This document shows positions 45,894 through 56,290 of a stretch of 64,000 bases of DNA, piece after piece. A program made the translations under genes and the position numbers. Under the pieces are notes generated by a model that was given only the letters and a program-made list of their open reading frames with translations, searched no databases and was not told the origin of the DNA. The DNA is from Undibacterium sp. 5I1 (GTDB lineage: Bacteria > Pseudomonadota > Gammaproteobacteria > Burkholderiales > Burkholderiaceae_D), in the NCBI RefSeq assembly GCF_034314085.1, contig NZ_JAVIWI010000001.1, forward strand, positions 3,658,001 to 3,722,000, given 5' to 3'. The first letter of the stretch is position 1, and each line of letters begins with the position of its first letter.

Positions 45894-48835
45894 GCTTAGC
45901 TGCCAATATGGCTGATCCACAATTGCAACTTGCCGCTGGGTTGACCGAAAAGACCACCCAACTATGCATAGGAATAGAAAGCGGCGTCGCCGATATTTTT
46001 GAACTGGTCACACCGACCACGGCAGAATTATTGCATTGGTGGTTTAGTGACGATGCCTGCGCCACGCGCCGTTTTAATTTTCATTCTGGGCAGCGTCAGG
46101 CGATCTTAAATACCATCGTTGCGCATGAGGTATTGGCGTCGCCCAGTCTGCTGGATTTATACAAACAAGCTGCGCCAGATGCCCTGCTGACAGGCTCGCG
46201 CATGGGCGAGGTTGCGCAGGCCAAACATGCGCATCCTAAATATTGTTTGAAGATGGCAACGGGTACGGGCAAGACTTGGGTGTTGCAAGCCTTGCTGATC
46301 TGGCAGATGTTGAATAAATCTGCTGCCACTGCTGAAGGCATGGATGATCCCCGCTTTACACGCCAGTTTTTGATCGTGGCACCGGGTTTGATTGTGTATG
46401 AGCGTTTGCTCGATGCCTTTTGCGGCAAACTACGTAATGGCACGCGTGATTTTGCGACATCCGATGTAGCACTATGTGCCGAATTATTTATTCCAGAAAC
46501 TTATCGGGATCAAGTCTTTGGTTTCGTGCGTGGCAATGTGTGCGACAAGGAAAACATCGGTTTAAAAGCCACAGGTAACGGCATGATTGCGATTACCAAC
46601 TGGCATTTGCTGAGCGAAGTGGACGAGCTGGAAGAAGAGCAAGAATTAGATGCGCCCGGTTTAATACTTGATCCGCAGCAGGTAATTGATGCCTTATTGC
46701 CAGTCATGCCAGGTAAATCCACGGGAAATAGCTTGGACGTGTTGGATCGCCGTTATGCACGGGGCGGCGTACTGGATTTTTTGATTGGCTTGCCAGATTT
46801 GATGGTATTTAACGATGAGGCACACCATATCCATGAAGTAAAAAAAGAAGGAGATGTATCTGAAGTTGAATGGCAAAAGAGTTTGTCGCGGATTGCGTTT
46901 TCTAAGGGACGACGCTTTGTGCAAATGGATTTTTCCGCCACGCCGTATAACGATGTCGGTAGCGGAAAAACCAAGAAAAAGGTTTACTTCCCGCACATCA
47001 TTGTGGACTTTGATTTGAAGAGTGCCATGCGCGCCGGATTGGTGAAGTCATTAGTCCTTGACCGGCGTAAAGAAATTGGTGCGTTGCCTCTGGAATTTAA
47101 AGCCGAGCGCGATGATGATGGTAATCCTACTTTAGGTCAAGGCCAGCGCGTCATGCTGCGTGCCGGCCTGCAAAAACTGCGCAAGCTCGAAGCTGATTTT
47201 GCAGCTATAGATCCATCACGCCATCCCAAGATGCTGGTGGTGTGTGAAGACACCACCGTATCGCCGCTAGTTGCGCAATTTTTGCAAGATGAAGGCTTGA
47301 GCGCAGATGAGGTGATGGCGATTGACTCTGGTAAAAAAGAAGAATTGAAACCAGCAGAATGGAACGTAGTGCGAGAGCGCTTATTTGATGTCGATAAACA
47401 TGCGACGCCGCGCGTGATCGTCAGCGTACTGATGTTGCGGGAAGGTTTTGACGTGAATAATATCTGCGTGATAGTACCCTTGCGTTCGTCGCAAGCGCAG
47501 ATTCTGTTAGAGCAAACCATAGGGCGAGGTTTGCGCTTAATGTGGCGCGAAGAAGAATATAGCGATCTCAAACATGAGAATCGCGAACGCATAAATCAAG
47601 GCAAAGAGCCAGGTAGCTTGATCGACATTTTATCGATTATTGAGCATCCGGCATTTCAGTCTTTTTACGATGAATTGATGGCCGCGGGCTTAGTCGGTGA
47701 AACAAGCGAAGATAGCGATAACACCAGCAGCACCGGCGATTTGATCGCAGCAAATTTACGTGATGGCTACGAGGAATTTGATTTCGCCTTACCTTTCATT
47801 CTGCATGAAGCCGATGAGCAAATGGAGCATCATGCAGTTGACGTGGCGGCTCTGCCGCCGTTTGGCGCGATGAGCCGTGGGGCTTTACAAGGTTTGCTCG
47901 GTAAGGGCGATACATTTGTCTCGCAGGATTTGCAAAGCAGTACCTTGTTTGGTGATTATCGGGTTGATGGTGCGGTGATGAACGTCTCTGGCTACAACGA
48001 CTTCTTATCGCGCATTACCCGACGTATTGCGCAAGCCTTATCGCAGCCGCTGCCTAAGGGCAACAAGATTGCCTATCATCTGGCTAGCCCTTATTTGCAA
48101 ACCAATACCGCTGCATTAACAGGGTGGCTAGAAAACTATATTCGTCATCAATTATTTAGCGAAACGTTTGATCCGATGGTAGATGAAAATTGGCGCGTAT
48201 TATTATTGCAGTCAGTGGTTGACCATATCACCAAAGTATTTGCGATGGCATTAGTAGATGCCGAGCATAAGGAAATGCTAGGGTCAACTGAAGTAAAACA
48301 TCGCCATTTATCCGAGGTAGAAAAATTGATGATGCGCGAAAGTAATTCCGTCGCGGTCAGTAAATGTATTTACGAACGTCTGCCTTATCCTGCCAAGAAT
48401 GGCGGTTTGGAACGCGCGTTCATTAGCTGGGCGCAAGCTGATGCCAGCATTACGGCATTTTGTAAAATCAGCGAAACACGTCACGAGTTTGCCCGCCTGC
48501 GCTATGTGAAGGAAGACGGCATGCCAGCTTTCTATTCGCCGGATTTTTTTGTACGCAGCGAACAAGCGATTTATCTGGTTGAAACCAAGGCGCAACAGCA
48601 AGTGACACATCCAAATGTGCAGCGCAAGCTAAAAGCGGCTTCGTCCTGGTGTAATCGTATCAACACGCTAGAACCTGAAGAGCGCAGCGGTTTGCCCTGG
48701 CATTATGTGCTGTTAGGCGAAACTGCATTTTATGATTGGCATAGCAAAGGTGCTCGTTTATCGGAGTTGTTAGAGTTTGCGCGCTTACGACCAGTGGCTG
48801 ATCAGTCATTACAAGGAAAGCTTGAATTGAGTTAA
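45890..48835 (+). CDS. type III restriction endonuclease subunit (Res)
   Basis: The protein has 981 residues; ATG 45890 has GGAGG just upstream and overlaps the mod stop. It is a superfamily 2 helicase: Walker [12 protein letters not shown] at about residue 125, DEAH box [10 protein letters not shown] at about 308, FSATPYND, and motif [13 protein letters not shown]. The C-terminal nuclease site appears as [20 protein letters not shown] at about 880-900 (PD-ExK). With the Mod subunit it would translocate on DNA and cut at a distance from unmethylated sites. A single ATP-dependent operon with mod. Confidence 0.93.
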   Translation: MSLAANMADPQLQLAAGLTEKTTQLCIGIESGVADIFELVTPTTAELLHWWFSDDACATRRFNFHSGQRQAILNTIVAHEVLASPSLLDLYKQAAPDALLTGSRMGEVAQAKHAHPKYCLKMATGTGKTWVLQALLIWQMLNKSAATAEGMDDPRFTRQFLIVAPGLIVYERLLDAFCGKLRNGTRDFATSDVALCAELFIPETYRDQVFGFVRGNVCDKENIGLKATGNGMIAITNWHLLSEVDELEEEQELDAPGLILDPQQVIDALLPVMPGKSTGNSLDVLDRRYARGGVLDFLIGLPDLMVFNDEAHHIHEVKKEGDVSEVEWQKSLSRIAFSKGRRFVQMDFSATPYNDVGSGKTKKKVYFPHIIVDFDLKSAMRAGLVKSLVLDRRKEIGALPLEFKAERDDDGNPTLGQGQRVMLRAGLQKLRKLEADFAAIDPSRHPKMLVVCEDTTVSPLVAQFLQDEGLSADEVMAIDSGKKEELKPAEWNVVRERLFDVDKHATPRVIVSVLMLREGFDVNNICVIVPLRSSQAQILLEQTIGRGLRLMWREEEYSDLKHENRERINQGKEPGSLIDILSIIEHPAFQSFYDELMAAGLVGETSEDSDNTSSTGDLIAANLRDGYEEFDFALPFILHEADEQMEHHAVDVAALPPFGAMSRGALQGLLGKGDTFVSQDLQSSTLFGDYRVDGAVMNVSGYNDFLSRITRRIAQALSQPLPKGNKIAYHLASPYLQTNTAALTGWLENYIRHQLFSETFDPMVDENWRVLLLQSVVDHITKVFAMALVDAEHKEMLGSTEVKHRHLSEVEKLMMRESNSVAVSKCIYERLPYPAKNGGLERAFISWAQADASITAFCKISETRHEFARLRYVKEDGMPAFYSPDFFVRSEQAIYLVETKAQQQVTHPNVQRKLKAASSWCNRINTLEPEERSGLPWHYVLLGETAFYDWHSKGARLSELLEFARLRPVADQSLQGKLELS

Positions 48836-48977
48836 ATCCTGATTTTGGTCTGCGAAACCATTGCTGTAATTTGCGCTTTTTGATGTATTGAAGAAAAAAT
48901 TCTTTTGCAGTGGAGGGCGGGAAAATGTTGGTGAAGGCTTTAAAAATTGGGGTCTTAAGATTTACCCTCCAGAAAGC

Positions 48978-49058
48978 GAAAAGCCCCGATGAAACTCACC
49001 GAGGCTTAGACGCCGACCGGGAACCCCCAGTCCACTTGCTGCGAACTATAGCAAGTTA
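48978..49058 (-). ncRNA. candidate structured small RNA: three tandem hairpins ending in a terminator
   Basis: On the reverse strand the order is ACTTGCT/AGCAAGT (49056-49034), GACTGGG/CCCGGTC with a GGTT loop (49032-49015), and AGCCTCG/CGGGGCT (49006-48982) followed by TTTTCG. The three stems follow each other with 1 to 8 bases between. I do not recognise a known RNA family. It lies between res and the decayed helicase remnant, in a defence island, and could be an antisense or toxin-antitoxin RNA. Confidence 0.45.
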
Positions 49059-49108
49059 AAGTCAAATGGTAATGAAACGGCGAAAATTTTTTCTGATTTT
49101 GCCTCTTC

Positions 49109-49543
49109 TTAAAACTATATATTAATCCGTACCGCAAAGAACCCATTAGCGTATACAACCTATACCTGCTGCGCAATGCTGACCGTGAGGAGAAAGGCTT
49201 GGGTTTTGCGCTTGCGGGCAATTTCTATTCTGATTTTTTACTCTGGTTGGTCGATGACCAGACGGGTCAGCAATGGTTGAGTTTTGTAGATCCCAAAGGT
49301 CTGCGCAATCTTGATTTGACGCATCCTAAATTGGGTTTATGCAAAGAAGTTAAAACCTTGCAGTAAGAGCCGAATGACCCAACACTTACGCTAAACGCTT
49401 TCATCTTGTCAGCGACGAAGTTTAAAGATTTATTGAATGTGGGTGATATACCGGCGAAAGCTGAACTTGAAGATAGAAATGTATTGTTTATGGAAGACGG
49501 TGGCAATGCGTATCTCAAGAAGATGTTTACTCGGATAGTGTGA
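49109..49543 (+). pseudogene. decayed C-terminal piece of a restriction-helicase-like protein
   Basis: The + frame from 49109 translates to NPYRKEPISVYNLYLLRNAD... WLVDDQTGQQWLSFVDPKGLRNL... GLCKEVKTLQ, hits TAA at 49364-49366, then continues in the same frame with EPNDPTLTLNAFILSATKFKDLLNVGD... YLKKMFTRIV to TGA 49541-49543. The content recalls the end of DEAD/DEAH-helicase or type III restriction-related proteins. No start, no motifs I to VI remain. It is evidence that another defence gene occupied this spot. Confidence 0.65.
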
Positions 49544-49581
49544 TTTGGCTTGCGATGTTAAGCAAACTAAAGCGACCGCAT

Positions 49582-50001
49582 CTACAGCCTTGTCACTGCA
49601 TCGAGCAAAACCGCGACATGCTCAATCAGTTCTTCGACAAAACCCAATGTGACATCTAGGTCGCCTTCATATTCGGCCAGGTTGCGTTTACTGTGTGCCT
49701 GATTGAGGATGAGCCATTGCTCGGGTTTGAATTGTAGTGTGTGTTCCAGACACTGAAATACCAAGTAACGGTTTTCGCTGCGGTAGCCATGCGCTCTCAG
49801 TGCAGCTAGTGCGGCGGCATGTCCGGCGTTGTAGGCCAGATCAAAACGGCTTTCTAATGCGAGGCTTACTTGTCGTGCGTCTTGTAAGCGTACTCGTGAT
49901 GAGCGCAGCAGACCTGCCAATTCGCGTGCATCTGGTGGTTCAGCCTTGAGCTTACCTATTTTTGCTAGATTGTCTAACTGCGGTGAGTCGGGCGATGTCA
50001 T
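49582..50001 (-). CDS. HEPN-domain protein (toxin of a HEPN/MNT pair)
   Basis: The protein has 139 residues, all-helical: ARELAGLLRSSRVRLQDARQVSLALESRFDLAYNAGHAAALAALRAHGYR, then FQCLEHTL and KRNLAEYEGD, as in HEPN proteins paired with MNT nucleotidyltransferases. The RNase-type Rx4-6H motif is not obvious; the RN-AEY motif near the C-terminus stands where it should. Start ATG 50001 has AGGAG 6 bp upstream, inside the end of the MNT gene (50-bp overlap). HEPN toxins cleave RNA or are neutralised by AMPylation by MNT partners. Confidence 0.8.
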   Translation of the reverse strand: MTSPDSPQLDNLAKIGKLKAEPPDARELAGLLRSSRVRLQDARQVSLALESRFDLAYNAGHAAALAALRAHGYRSENRYLVFQCLEHTLQFKPEQWLILNQAHSKRNLAEYEGDLDVTLGFVEELIEHVAVLLDAVTRL

Positions 50002-50572
50002 ACTCTGCTCCTTTCACAAAAATTTTGGGCTGCTCTAGTACACGCATGATAAATGATCTGCCTTCACTGACTCGTTGGGTGAATTCGGCTTGGGTATATA
50101 GCGTTGGATTAATTACACGTCCCAGTTGGGTCTGGGCGGGTAACAGGGCTGTCAGTAGTTGCGTATTGGACGACAAATCACCTATCACCATCAAATCAAT
50201 ATCGCTGCCAGCATGTTCGCTGCCCTTTGCGATTGATCCATAGACGAATGCTAATTCTATTTGCGGCCATACTGGTTGTAAAGCTGTGCGCAGCACATCG
50301 GCTACACCAAAGGTTTTTAGGACGATGCTGCGCAACTCTTCAAAGATGGGGGCTTCTCGGTTAGCCTGGTAGTGCTTTTGATTACCTATTTTTTGCATGG
50401 TGATTAATGCCGAGGCTCCGAGGCGTGCTAATTCGCGCTGTACTGCACCTGACCCTGAGTCGGCCAATGCAATGATTTCGTTGGCATAAAAGGAGCGATC
50501 TGGCTGGCCAAATAAGACCGCCAAGACTCGTTGTTGTGTTTTAGAAAATAATGCATCTGAATAAGTACCCAT
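49952..50572 (-). CDS. winged-helix plus MNT nucleotidyltransferase (antitoxin of a HEPN/MNT pair)
   Basis: The protein has 206 residues from ATG 50572. About residues 5-85 are a winged helix (SKTQQRVLAVLFGQPDRSFYANEIIALADSGSGAVQRELARL). The nucleotidyltransferase domain has VYGSIAKGSEHAGSDIDLMVIGD at about 105-128. The start codon is itself inside a perfect inverted repeat; no Shine-Dalgarno is visible, so translation may be leaderless. An upstream in-frame TTG at 50608 would put the repeat inside the gene. The HTH-plus-MNT fusion suggests the antitoxin binds the repeat and represses the pair. Confidence 0.8.
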   Translation of the reverse strand: MGTYSDALFSKTQQRVLAVLFGQPDRSFYANEIIALADSGSGAVQRELARLGASALITMQKIGNQKHYQANREAPIFEELRSIVLKTFGVADVLRTALQPVWPQIELAFVYGSIAKGSEHAGSDIDLMVIGDLSSNTQLLTALLPAQTQLGRVINPTLYTQAEFTQRVSEGRSFIMRVLEQPKIFVKGAEYDIARLTAVRQSSKNR

Positions 50573-50602
50573 ATTGGGTATGATAGCACCCAATATGGGT
50601 AC
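50565..50602. promoter_or_regulatory. perfect 15-bp inverted repeat over the MNT start codon
   Basis: GTACCCATATTGGGT (50565-50579) and ACCCAATATGGGTAC (50588-50602) are exact complements around an 8-base centre. Each half is also nearly palindromic (ACCCAATATGGGT). It covers the start codon of the winged-helix MNT gene. This is a strong autoregulation candidate. The rest of the 50609-50865 gap holds nothing I can support. Confidence 0.75.
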
Positions 50603-50865
50603 GATCAATTGCTGCTTACTTGGTTTTTACTTTTTATCCTAATACACTTGCTATGGAACTCACTATCTATGATTCAAAAAAACTTTTCTGCAGTAATTCA
50701 CCGCAGACTCTCGCCATATTTAAATAATCTCAATCGAACTGCAGAGGCTCGCTTGAAATAATAGAGAATATAGCGTCGCATTAAATGCTTCATTCGAACT
50801 AAAAAAAGCTACATTATGTTGAGCGAACTTCTTTTTATATACAACAGATAGCCACGCATCAACAT

Positions 50866-52020
50866 TCAATCCGTGGGATTGTTATTCGCAATATTTCGTT
50901 TTTTAATCGCACGCAGGCAGCGTTTGCTGCTGGTGGTCAGGGTTAGCATTAGAGCTTCGTCGTCTTCTGCCAGTTGCCCTGCTTTTTGTAACAGGCAAAT
51001 CTGACTGACTTGGCTGGCTTGATGCAGAATTTGCCCCATCGCGCTGCGTGGGGTTTTGTCGCTGTTATTGATTTTGTCTTTGGTATTTTGGGCATTGTGG
51101 TTATGTTGCTCATCAATGGCGCTAATGACGTTTGCCGGAAATCCCCAATGCTCTCCGATTCTCGCTGCGAGGTGGTGGGCATCTTTTACTAACCTTGCCC
51201 TGAACCGTGCATCGTCTGGAAACCTTTGCCGCTTGCCGGTGCGGTCGGCGATCCGCAACGCGACGATCATGCCGACGCTTTGCAATAGGCCGGCTAAAAA
51301 TGCGGGGAAGGGATCTTCGCCTTGCTCTATGGCGAATAGGCGGGCAGCGTTGGCGCAGGCTTCGGATTGTTCCCAGATAATGGGCGCCAAGAGTTTGCTC
51401 AGGCTGCCCGATTGTAATTGTATGATGGGGCGGAAAGAGACTTTTGCCAATAACATCCGCAAGCCGTTTTGTCCTAGCAGTAGCAGTGCGCTTTCCAGAT
51501 TATTGATTTTGTTACTGGTGCCGTAGAAAGAGCTATTCGCTTCATTCAGTACCTCGGCGACGAGCACCACATCTTTTGCGATGATGTCGGCAAGGCTCTT
51601 GCCTGAGGCGTTTTCATCGCGCAAACTTTTGAAGAGTTGCGGCAGCACCGCGGGCACGCGTGGAATTAAATCTTGGCCTGCAAATTTACTCCGGCTTAAT
51701 TCTTGTAGTTGTTGCAGTAATTGCAGTGCACTGAGATTGGAGGCAGCAGTGGGTGAGCTAAAACCTGCGTCAACCAGCAAATCTTCTAACAGCCAAAGCA
51801 GATAATCTGCCTGCCAATCGATGTCGCTACTGATGGTGGTATTGTTAGCGGTGAGGTCGTCTATTGGCATTAATGACGCTGCCGATTTTTCCACTGACTC
51901 TGTTAGATTTATTTGTCCGTTATTGCCGTAAGACGTGTCTGTTGAGCTGAGCGGAGTCCGAACAGATGTTGGTGTCGTTCGGATAAAAATTTGTTTGATC
52001 CAAGCCATCAGACTAGCCAC
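50866..52020 (-). CDS. HDOD-domain signalling protein
   Basis: The protein has 384 residues from GTG 52020, 6 bp after AAGGA. After about 90 Ser/Thr-rich residues, the HDOD domain (about 95-330) shows IPRVPAVLPQLFKSLRDENASGKSLADIIAKDVVLVAEVLNEANSSFYG, then LLLGQNGLRMLLAKVSFRPI, and FPAFLAGLLQSVGMIVAL. HDOD proteins are HD-GYP relatives without the metal-binding pair and often act in signal transduction. It precedes (in transcription) nothing obvious and lies near the GGDEF-EAL gene. Confidence 0.85.
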   Translation of the reverse strand: MASLMAWIKQIFIRTTPTSVRTPLSSTDTSYGNNGQINLTESVEKSAASLMPIDDLTANNTTISSDIDWQADYLLWLLEDLLVDAGFSSPTAASNLSALQLLQQLQELSRSKFAGQDLIPRVPAVLPQLFKSLRDENASGKSLADIIAKDVVLVAEVLNEANSSFYGTSNKINNLESALLLLGQNGLRMLLAKVSFRPIIQLQSGSLSKLLAPIIWEQSEACANAARLFAIEQGEDPFPAFLAGLLQSVGMIVALRIADRTGKRQRFPDDARFRARLVKDAHHLAARIGEHWGFPANVISAIDEQHNHNAQNTKDKINNSDKTPRSAMGQILHQASQVSQICLLQKAGQLAEDDEALMLTLTTSSKRCLRAIKKRNIANNNPTD

Positions 52021-52137
52021 ATTTGATCCTTATATTTCTGATTTTTCAATTTGATATAAATTAGTACTTACGAAAAACCGCCCTAACTTGTTATCGCTCG
52101 CATTCGGACTAAAGTCCTGCCACACGTCCCCTTATTT

Positions 52138-55113
52138 TTACGCAGGATTTTTAGAACTGTCTAACGCCAGTAATTTTAAAAATCCATCCAGCGGCAAGGG
52201 TTTAGAGAACAAATAACCTTGGAAGGCGAGACAATTATGCTGTATCAAAAAGCTACGTTGTGCGTCGGTTTCTACGCCCTCTGCAATCACGTTTAAGCCA
52301 AGATTAACACCCAGCGAAATGATCGCACGCACGATGGTTGCGTCGTTCTCATCGTCGCTTAAATCGCGTACAAATGATTGATCAATTTTGAGTTGATTAA
52401 GCGGCAGTCGTTGCAAGTACGCGAGTGAAGAATAGCCAGTGCCAAAATCATCCATAGAAAAAGAAATACCTAGTTTTTTCAGTTGATGCATTTTCTCGGT
52501 CGTGGCATCGACATTATCCAGCACCGTGCTTTCGGTCAGTTCAATTTTTAAACGTGTCGGATCGATCCCGTGCCGATGGACTATCTCGGTAAAAGCCTCG
52601 ACAAAATCGGCCTGTTTAAATTGTTTGGCACTGACGTTAACTGCCAGACTAAGGTGGCGACTATCTTCATGTGCCTCCCATAGTTTAATTTGGGCGCAGG
52701 CGGTTTCCATCACCCAAAGACCAATCGGAATAATTAAGCCGGTTTCTTCTGCCAGTGGAATAAAATCGGCTGGCGATATAAAGCCGCGGTCAGGATGTAT
52801 CCAGCGGAGCAGTGCTTCGGCACCGATCAATTTGCCATCGGAATTGACTTGCACCTGGTAATACAACTGGAACTGGTTTTGCGCCAGTGCCAGACGTAAA
52901 TTAGACTCCAGCATCATGCGTACGACTAGGATTGCTTGCATGGCCGGATCAAAGAAACGTACTGCATTACGTCCTGAAGTTTTTGCCTCGTACATCGCGG
53001 TATCGGCACGTTTGAATAAGTCTTTGACGGTGACATCATTACCCTGGAACAGACAAGCGCCGATACTGCTAGAGCCGTGGTGTTCAAAATCCATAATCGC
53101 GTAAGGCTGACTTAATACTTGCCGGATTTTTTCTGCAATACGATCAGTTTGCTGGATCGCCTCATTGCGTGTATGGCTCAGTTCTTCCAGCACCACCACA
53201 AATTCATCACCGCCAAGACGTGCCACGGTATCGCATTCACGCATACAAGTTTGTAACCGGCGGGCAGTTTCTACCAACAAAATATCCCCGGCATCATGGC
53301 CGCGGGTGTCATTCAGCGTTTTAAAATTATCCAGATCGATGAACAAAATCGCGCTGTGACTTTCATTGCGTTTGCTGATGCTAATCAGATGTTGCAGCCG
53401 GTCCATCAGCAAGCGGCGGTTCGGTAATTGGGTGAGCGGATCGTAAAAAGCCAGATTGCGTATTTCTGCCTCATAACCTTTGTGGCGGCTAATATCGGTA
53501 AATGATCCAACATAATTTGTAATGTCGCCACGGCTATCTGTGATGGCAGTCACGGTGATCATTTGCGGATAAATTTCCCCGTTTTTACGACGGTTCCATA
53601 GCTCACCTTGCCAGAAATGGTGTTCTTTTAAGTAGTCCATGAGGACATCGTAAAAAGCTTTATCTTGCTGCTTGTCATAGTGACGCCGGATTTTTTGACC
53701 GATTAACTCATTGCTGTCGTAGCCCGCGATTTTTGAAAACGCATGGTTGACGCGCAATATCTGCCAATCAGCATCAGTGACAAAAATCCCTTCTTGCGAC
53801 TCAAAAGTAAAAGCCGCGATACGTAAATCTTTTTCAGCCTGTTTGCGCTCGGTAATGTCGCTCACAAAACAATGCCATAGCATGGCGCCGTCGGCTTCGC
53901 GCTCTGGTAATGCGTCAACCATTAACCAGCGCACGGTGCCATCCGCACGGCGGAAGCGGAATTCATTTTGCCAAGGCGACATGGTTCTGGTCGCTTCGCG
54001 CAGGCTGATGTTGCCCTTTTCAACATCGCCGCTATCGATTTTCTGTAATACATGTACAGCATCGCTCACCACCTGTTCTTGCGTCACCTCAAATATCCCC
54101 AAAATAGCGTCGCTGGCATAAGGGACACTGACGCTGCGGTCAGCGCGTATGCGGTATTGCATGATTAAACCGGGTAAGCGGGATGCCACTTTGTTGATGC
54201 GTTCTAAGGCATCTTGTATCTCACGCGCTGCTTGCAAACTTTCTGCTTGCAAGGCGGTAATCACCAAAGCCACGATCGTCATAGTGAACATATAGGCCCA
54301 CAGAACCAATAAGCTGCTCTCTGATTGCAAGTCAGTAAACGGCCCTCTACCGCTAGCCGTTGTCAAAGCCGCGATTGCCGATGAGGCCAGGGCTATTGCC
54401 GTCGCACCCGTCACGCCAAACCGCAATGCAGACCAGATTGTGGTGGCGACTACGATAAACGTCAGATCAATCTGGCGCTCGGTCACCATAAAGATAAACC
54501 AGTTAATCGTACAAAAAATCAGCATAAAAATGATGATTTCTTCCCGGCGCTTGATCAGGTCTTTAACTGAGCTGGCAGACAGCGACAGTAACAGCGGTGC
54601 CATCAACAAAGTCCCGACCAAGTCGCCCGCCCACCAGGTAGACCAGGTCAAAGGAAGATTTTCTACCCAGCCGTGCCAGCCAAGTACCAAGGTGCCAATA
54701 CTGGCAGACATCGTCATACCCAGCATGGCGGCAATGGTGAACCAGACTACATCTTTGCGTTGTAAAAACTGCGGGTGTACCTCTTTGTAGCGCAAGACCA
54801 CGCAACATACAAAGGCCGCCAAGGTGTTGCCAAATGAAACCAGAGCGGCAGTTGCTGGCGATAAGCCTGCCGACAAATCTTGTAAAAAGGCGGCGAGATA
54901 AATCACGCCTAGCATACGGTTACCGTAGCGCATTAGCCCAGCCACGGCGACACCCGCAGGCAACCATAACAAGCTGATGTGAGGGGAGAGGTAGGTTACA
55001 GCTAAGCCCAGATGCCCGGTACCGAGGTACAGCAATACCAATAGCGCAGCACGCGCGAGAAATGCGTTGGGATGTAAATGGACGGTAGAGAAGACTTTGT
55101 GAGATCTGGACAT
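52138..55113 (-). CDS. MASE1-PAS-GGDEF-EAL cyclic-di-GMP protein
   Basis: The protein has 991 residues. MASE1 occupies about 15-300 with eight or so membrane helices (TYLSPHISLLWLPAGVAVAGLMRYG, STWWAGDLVGTLLMAPLLL). Two PAS domains follow (about 305-555), then GGDEF (ARLGGDEFVVVLEE at about 634) and EAL (IGAEALLRWIHP at about 765, later LKIDQSFVRDL and IAEGVET). Both catalytic signatures look intact, so the protein could make and break c-di-GMP; PAS and MASE1 provide sensing. No obvious partner in the window, apart from the HDOD protein downstream on the same strand. Confidence 0.93.
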   Translation of the reverse strand: MSRSHKVFSTVHLHPNAFLARAALLVLLYLGTGHLGLAVTYLSPHISLLWLPAGVAVAGLMRYGNRMLGVIYLAAFLQDLSAGLSPATAALVSFGNTLAAFVCCVVLRYKEVHPQFLQRKDVVWFTIAAMLGMTMSASIGTLVLGWHGWVENLPLTWSTWWAGDLVGTLLMAPLLLSLSASSVKDLIKRREEIIIFMLIFCTINWFIFMVTERQIDLTFIVVATTIWSALRFGVTGATAIALASSAIAALTTASGRGPFTDLQSESSLLVLWAYMFTMTIVALVITALQAESLQAAREIQDALERINKVASRLPGLIMQYRIRADRSVSVPYASDAILGIFEVTQEQVVSDAVHVLQKIDSGDVEKGNISLREATRTMSPWQNEFRFRRADGTVRWLMVDALPEREADGAMLWHCFVSDITERKQAEKDLRIAAFTFESQEGIFVTDADWQILRVNHAFSKIAGYDSNELIGQKIRRHYDKQQDKAFYDVLMDYLKEHHFWQGELWNRRKNGEIYPQMITVTAITDSRGDITNYVGSFTDISRHKGYEAEIRNLAFYDPLTQLPNRRLLMDRLQHLISISKRNESHSAILFIDLDNFKTLNDTRGHDAGDILLVETARRLQTCMRECDTVARLGGDEFVVVLEELSHTRNEAIQQTDRIAEKIRQVLSQPYAIMDFEHHGSSSIGACLFQGNDVTVKDLFKRADTAMYEAKTSGRNAVRFFDPAMQAILVVRMMLESNLRLALAQNQFQLYYQVQVNSDGKLIGAEALLRWIHPDRGFISPADFIPLAEETGLIIPIGLWVMETACAQIKLWEAHEDSRHLSLAVNVSAKQFKQADFVEAFTEIVHRHGIDPTRLKIELTESTVLDNVDATTEKMHQLKKLGISFSMDDFGTGYSSLAYLQRLPLNQLKIDQSFVRDLSDDENDATIVRAIISLGVNLGLNVIAEGVETDAQRSFLIQHNCLAFQGYLFSKPLPLDGFLKLLALDSSKNPA

Positions 55114-55424
55114 GAAATAGGAAGCCTAAAATGACCTTCAGCGCGCACAACGCTTAGCCATTATGCGTTATACCGCTAGAGTTTGAAAACGGTATGTCGC
55201 TTTCTCGTAGAGAAAGGTCTGATCTGCTGATTAATAATGTTGTACCAATTGTCACCTATATAATTTTTGTACTGGTTTGCGTCGCCTGGCGCGGGTATAA
55301 AGCTTGTGTAACTAGGGATACAATTTTTACAGATCATTTTTTATGCCGCCTCCACAAAAAAAGCCTTTCGCTCCTATACTGGCAGAACCAATTTTTTGTC
55401 TTTTATCACCACGGATTAAGTCTG

Positions 55425-56276
55425 ATGACACCATTGATTTTGCAAGCTAAAGACGGCGCCCGCGCCACTATCACTCCGCATGGTGCGCATGTGTACTCGT
55501 GGATACCTGCTGGTGGTCGGGAGCAGTTATTTTTGAGTAAAGCCTCATCAACCACGGATGGCACGGCCATTCGCGGCGGCGTGCCTGTGATTTTTCCGCA
55601 ATTTGCTAACGTCGGTGCCTTGCCTAAACATGGCTTTGCGCGTACATCCTTGTGGCGTTTAGTGGAAACTGGTTACAGGACAGAAAGCGCCGAAGACGCT
55701 GCCTATGCCATTTTTGATCTGCAAGAAAATATCGCTCGCCTGCAAATCTGGCCGCATGTTTTTCGCGCAGAACTCGCCGTCAGCGTTGTCGGCAATCGCC
55801 TGACAATACGACTAAGCATTCACAATACTGGCGACACCAGTTTTAGTTTTACCAGCGCTTTACACACCTATCTAGCGGTGGATCAGATTGCCGATGTGAG
55901 CGTGCATGGCTTGGCGGGTTTGCGTTATCGGGACTCGGTCAGCGGGGTCAGTGAGTGTCTGGAGCAAGAGGCGAGTTTGCGGATTAATGGGGAGATCGAC
56001 AGAATTTACGCCAATGTGCAGCAACTCCCATCACAGCTAGTAATGCACCAGCCGCAGCAAATAACCCGCATTAGTCAAACCGGTTTTACCGATGCCGTAG
56101 TCTGGAATCCAGGCGCAGAAAAAGCTGCCGCCTTAGCCGATATGGAGGCTGGCGGCGAGCAACGCATGCTATGCATCGAAGCCGCCACCGTCATGCATCC
56201 TGTCGTATTAGCACCCGGCGCTGGTTGGACTGGTAGCCAGACGCTAAGCGTAGAAATATCGGCTTTAACGGCGTAA
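55425..56276 (+). CDS. D-hexose-6-phosphate mutarotase (aldose 1-epimerase family)
   Basis: Start taken at ATG 55425 (MTPLILQAKDGARATITPHG), giving 283 residues, usual for YeaD-type enzymes; the earlier frame has no homology. Visible: HVYSWIPAGGREQLFLSKAS, IRGGVPVIFPQFANVGALPKHGFART (catalytic His), ALHTYLAVDQIADV and FTDAVVWNPGAEK with MLCIEAATVMHPVVLAPG at the end. It interconverts the anomers of glucose 6-phosphate. The gap before it (55114-55424) has nothing else I can support. Confidence 0.88.
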   Translation: MTPLILQAKDGARATITPHGAHVYSWIPAGGREQLFLSKASSTTDGTAIRGGVPVIFPQFANVGALPKHGFARTSLWRLVETGYRTESAEDAAYAIFDLQENIARLQIWPHVFRAELAVSVVGNRLTIRLSIHNTGDTSFSFTSALHTYLAVDQIADVSVHGLAGLRYRDSVSGVSECLEQEASLRINGEIDRIYANVQQLPSQLVMHQPQQITRISQTGFTDAVVWNPGAEKAAALADMEAGGEQRMLCIEAATVMHPVVLAPGAGWTGSQTLSVEISALTA

Positions 56277-56290
56277 TTTTGCAGGATAAT

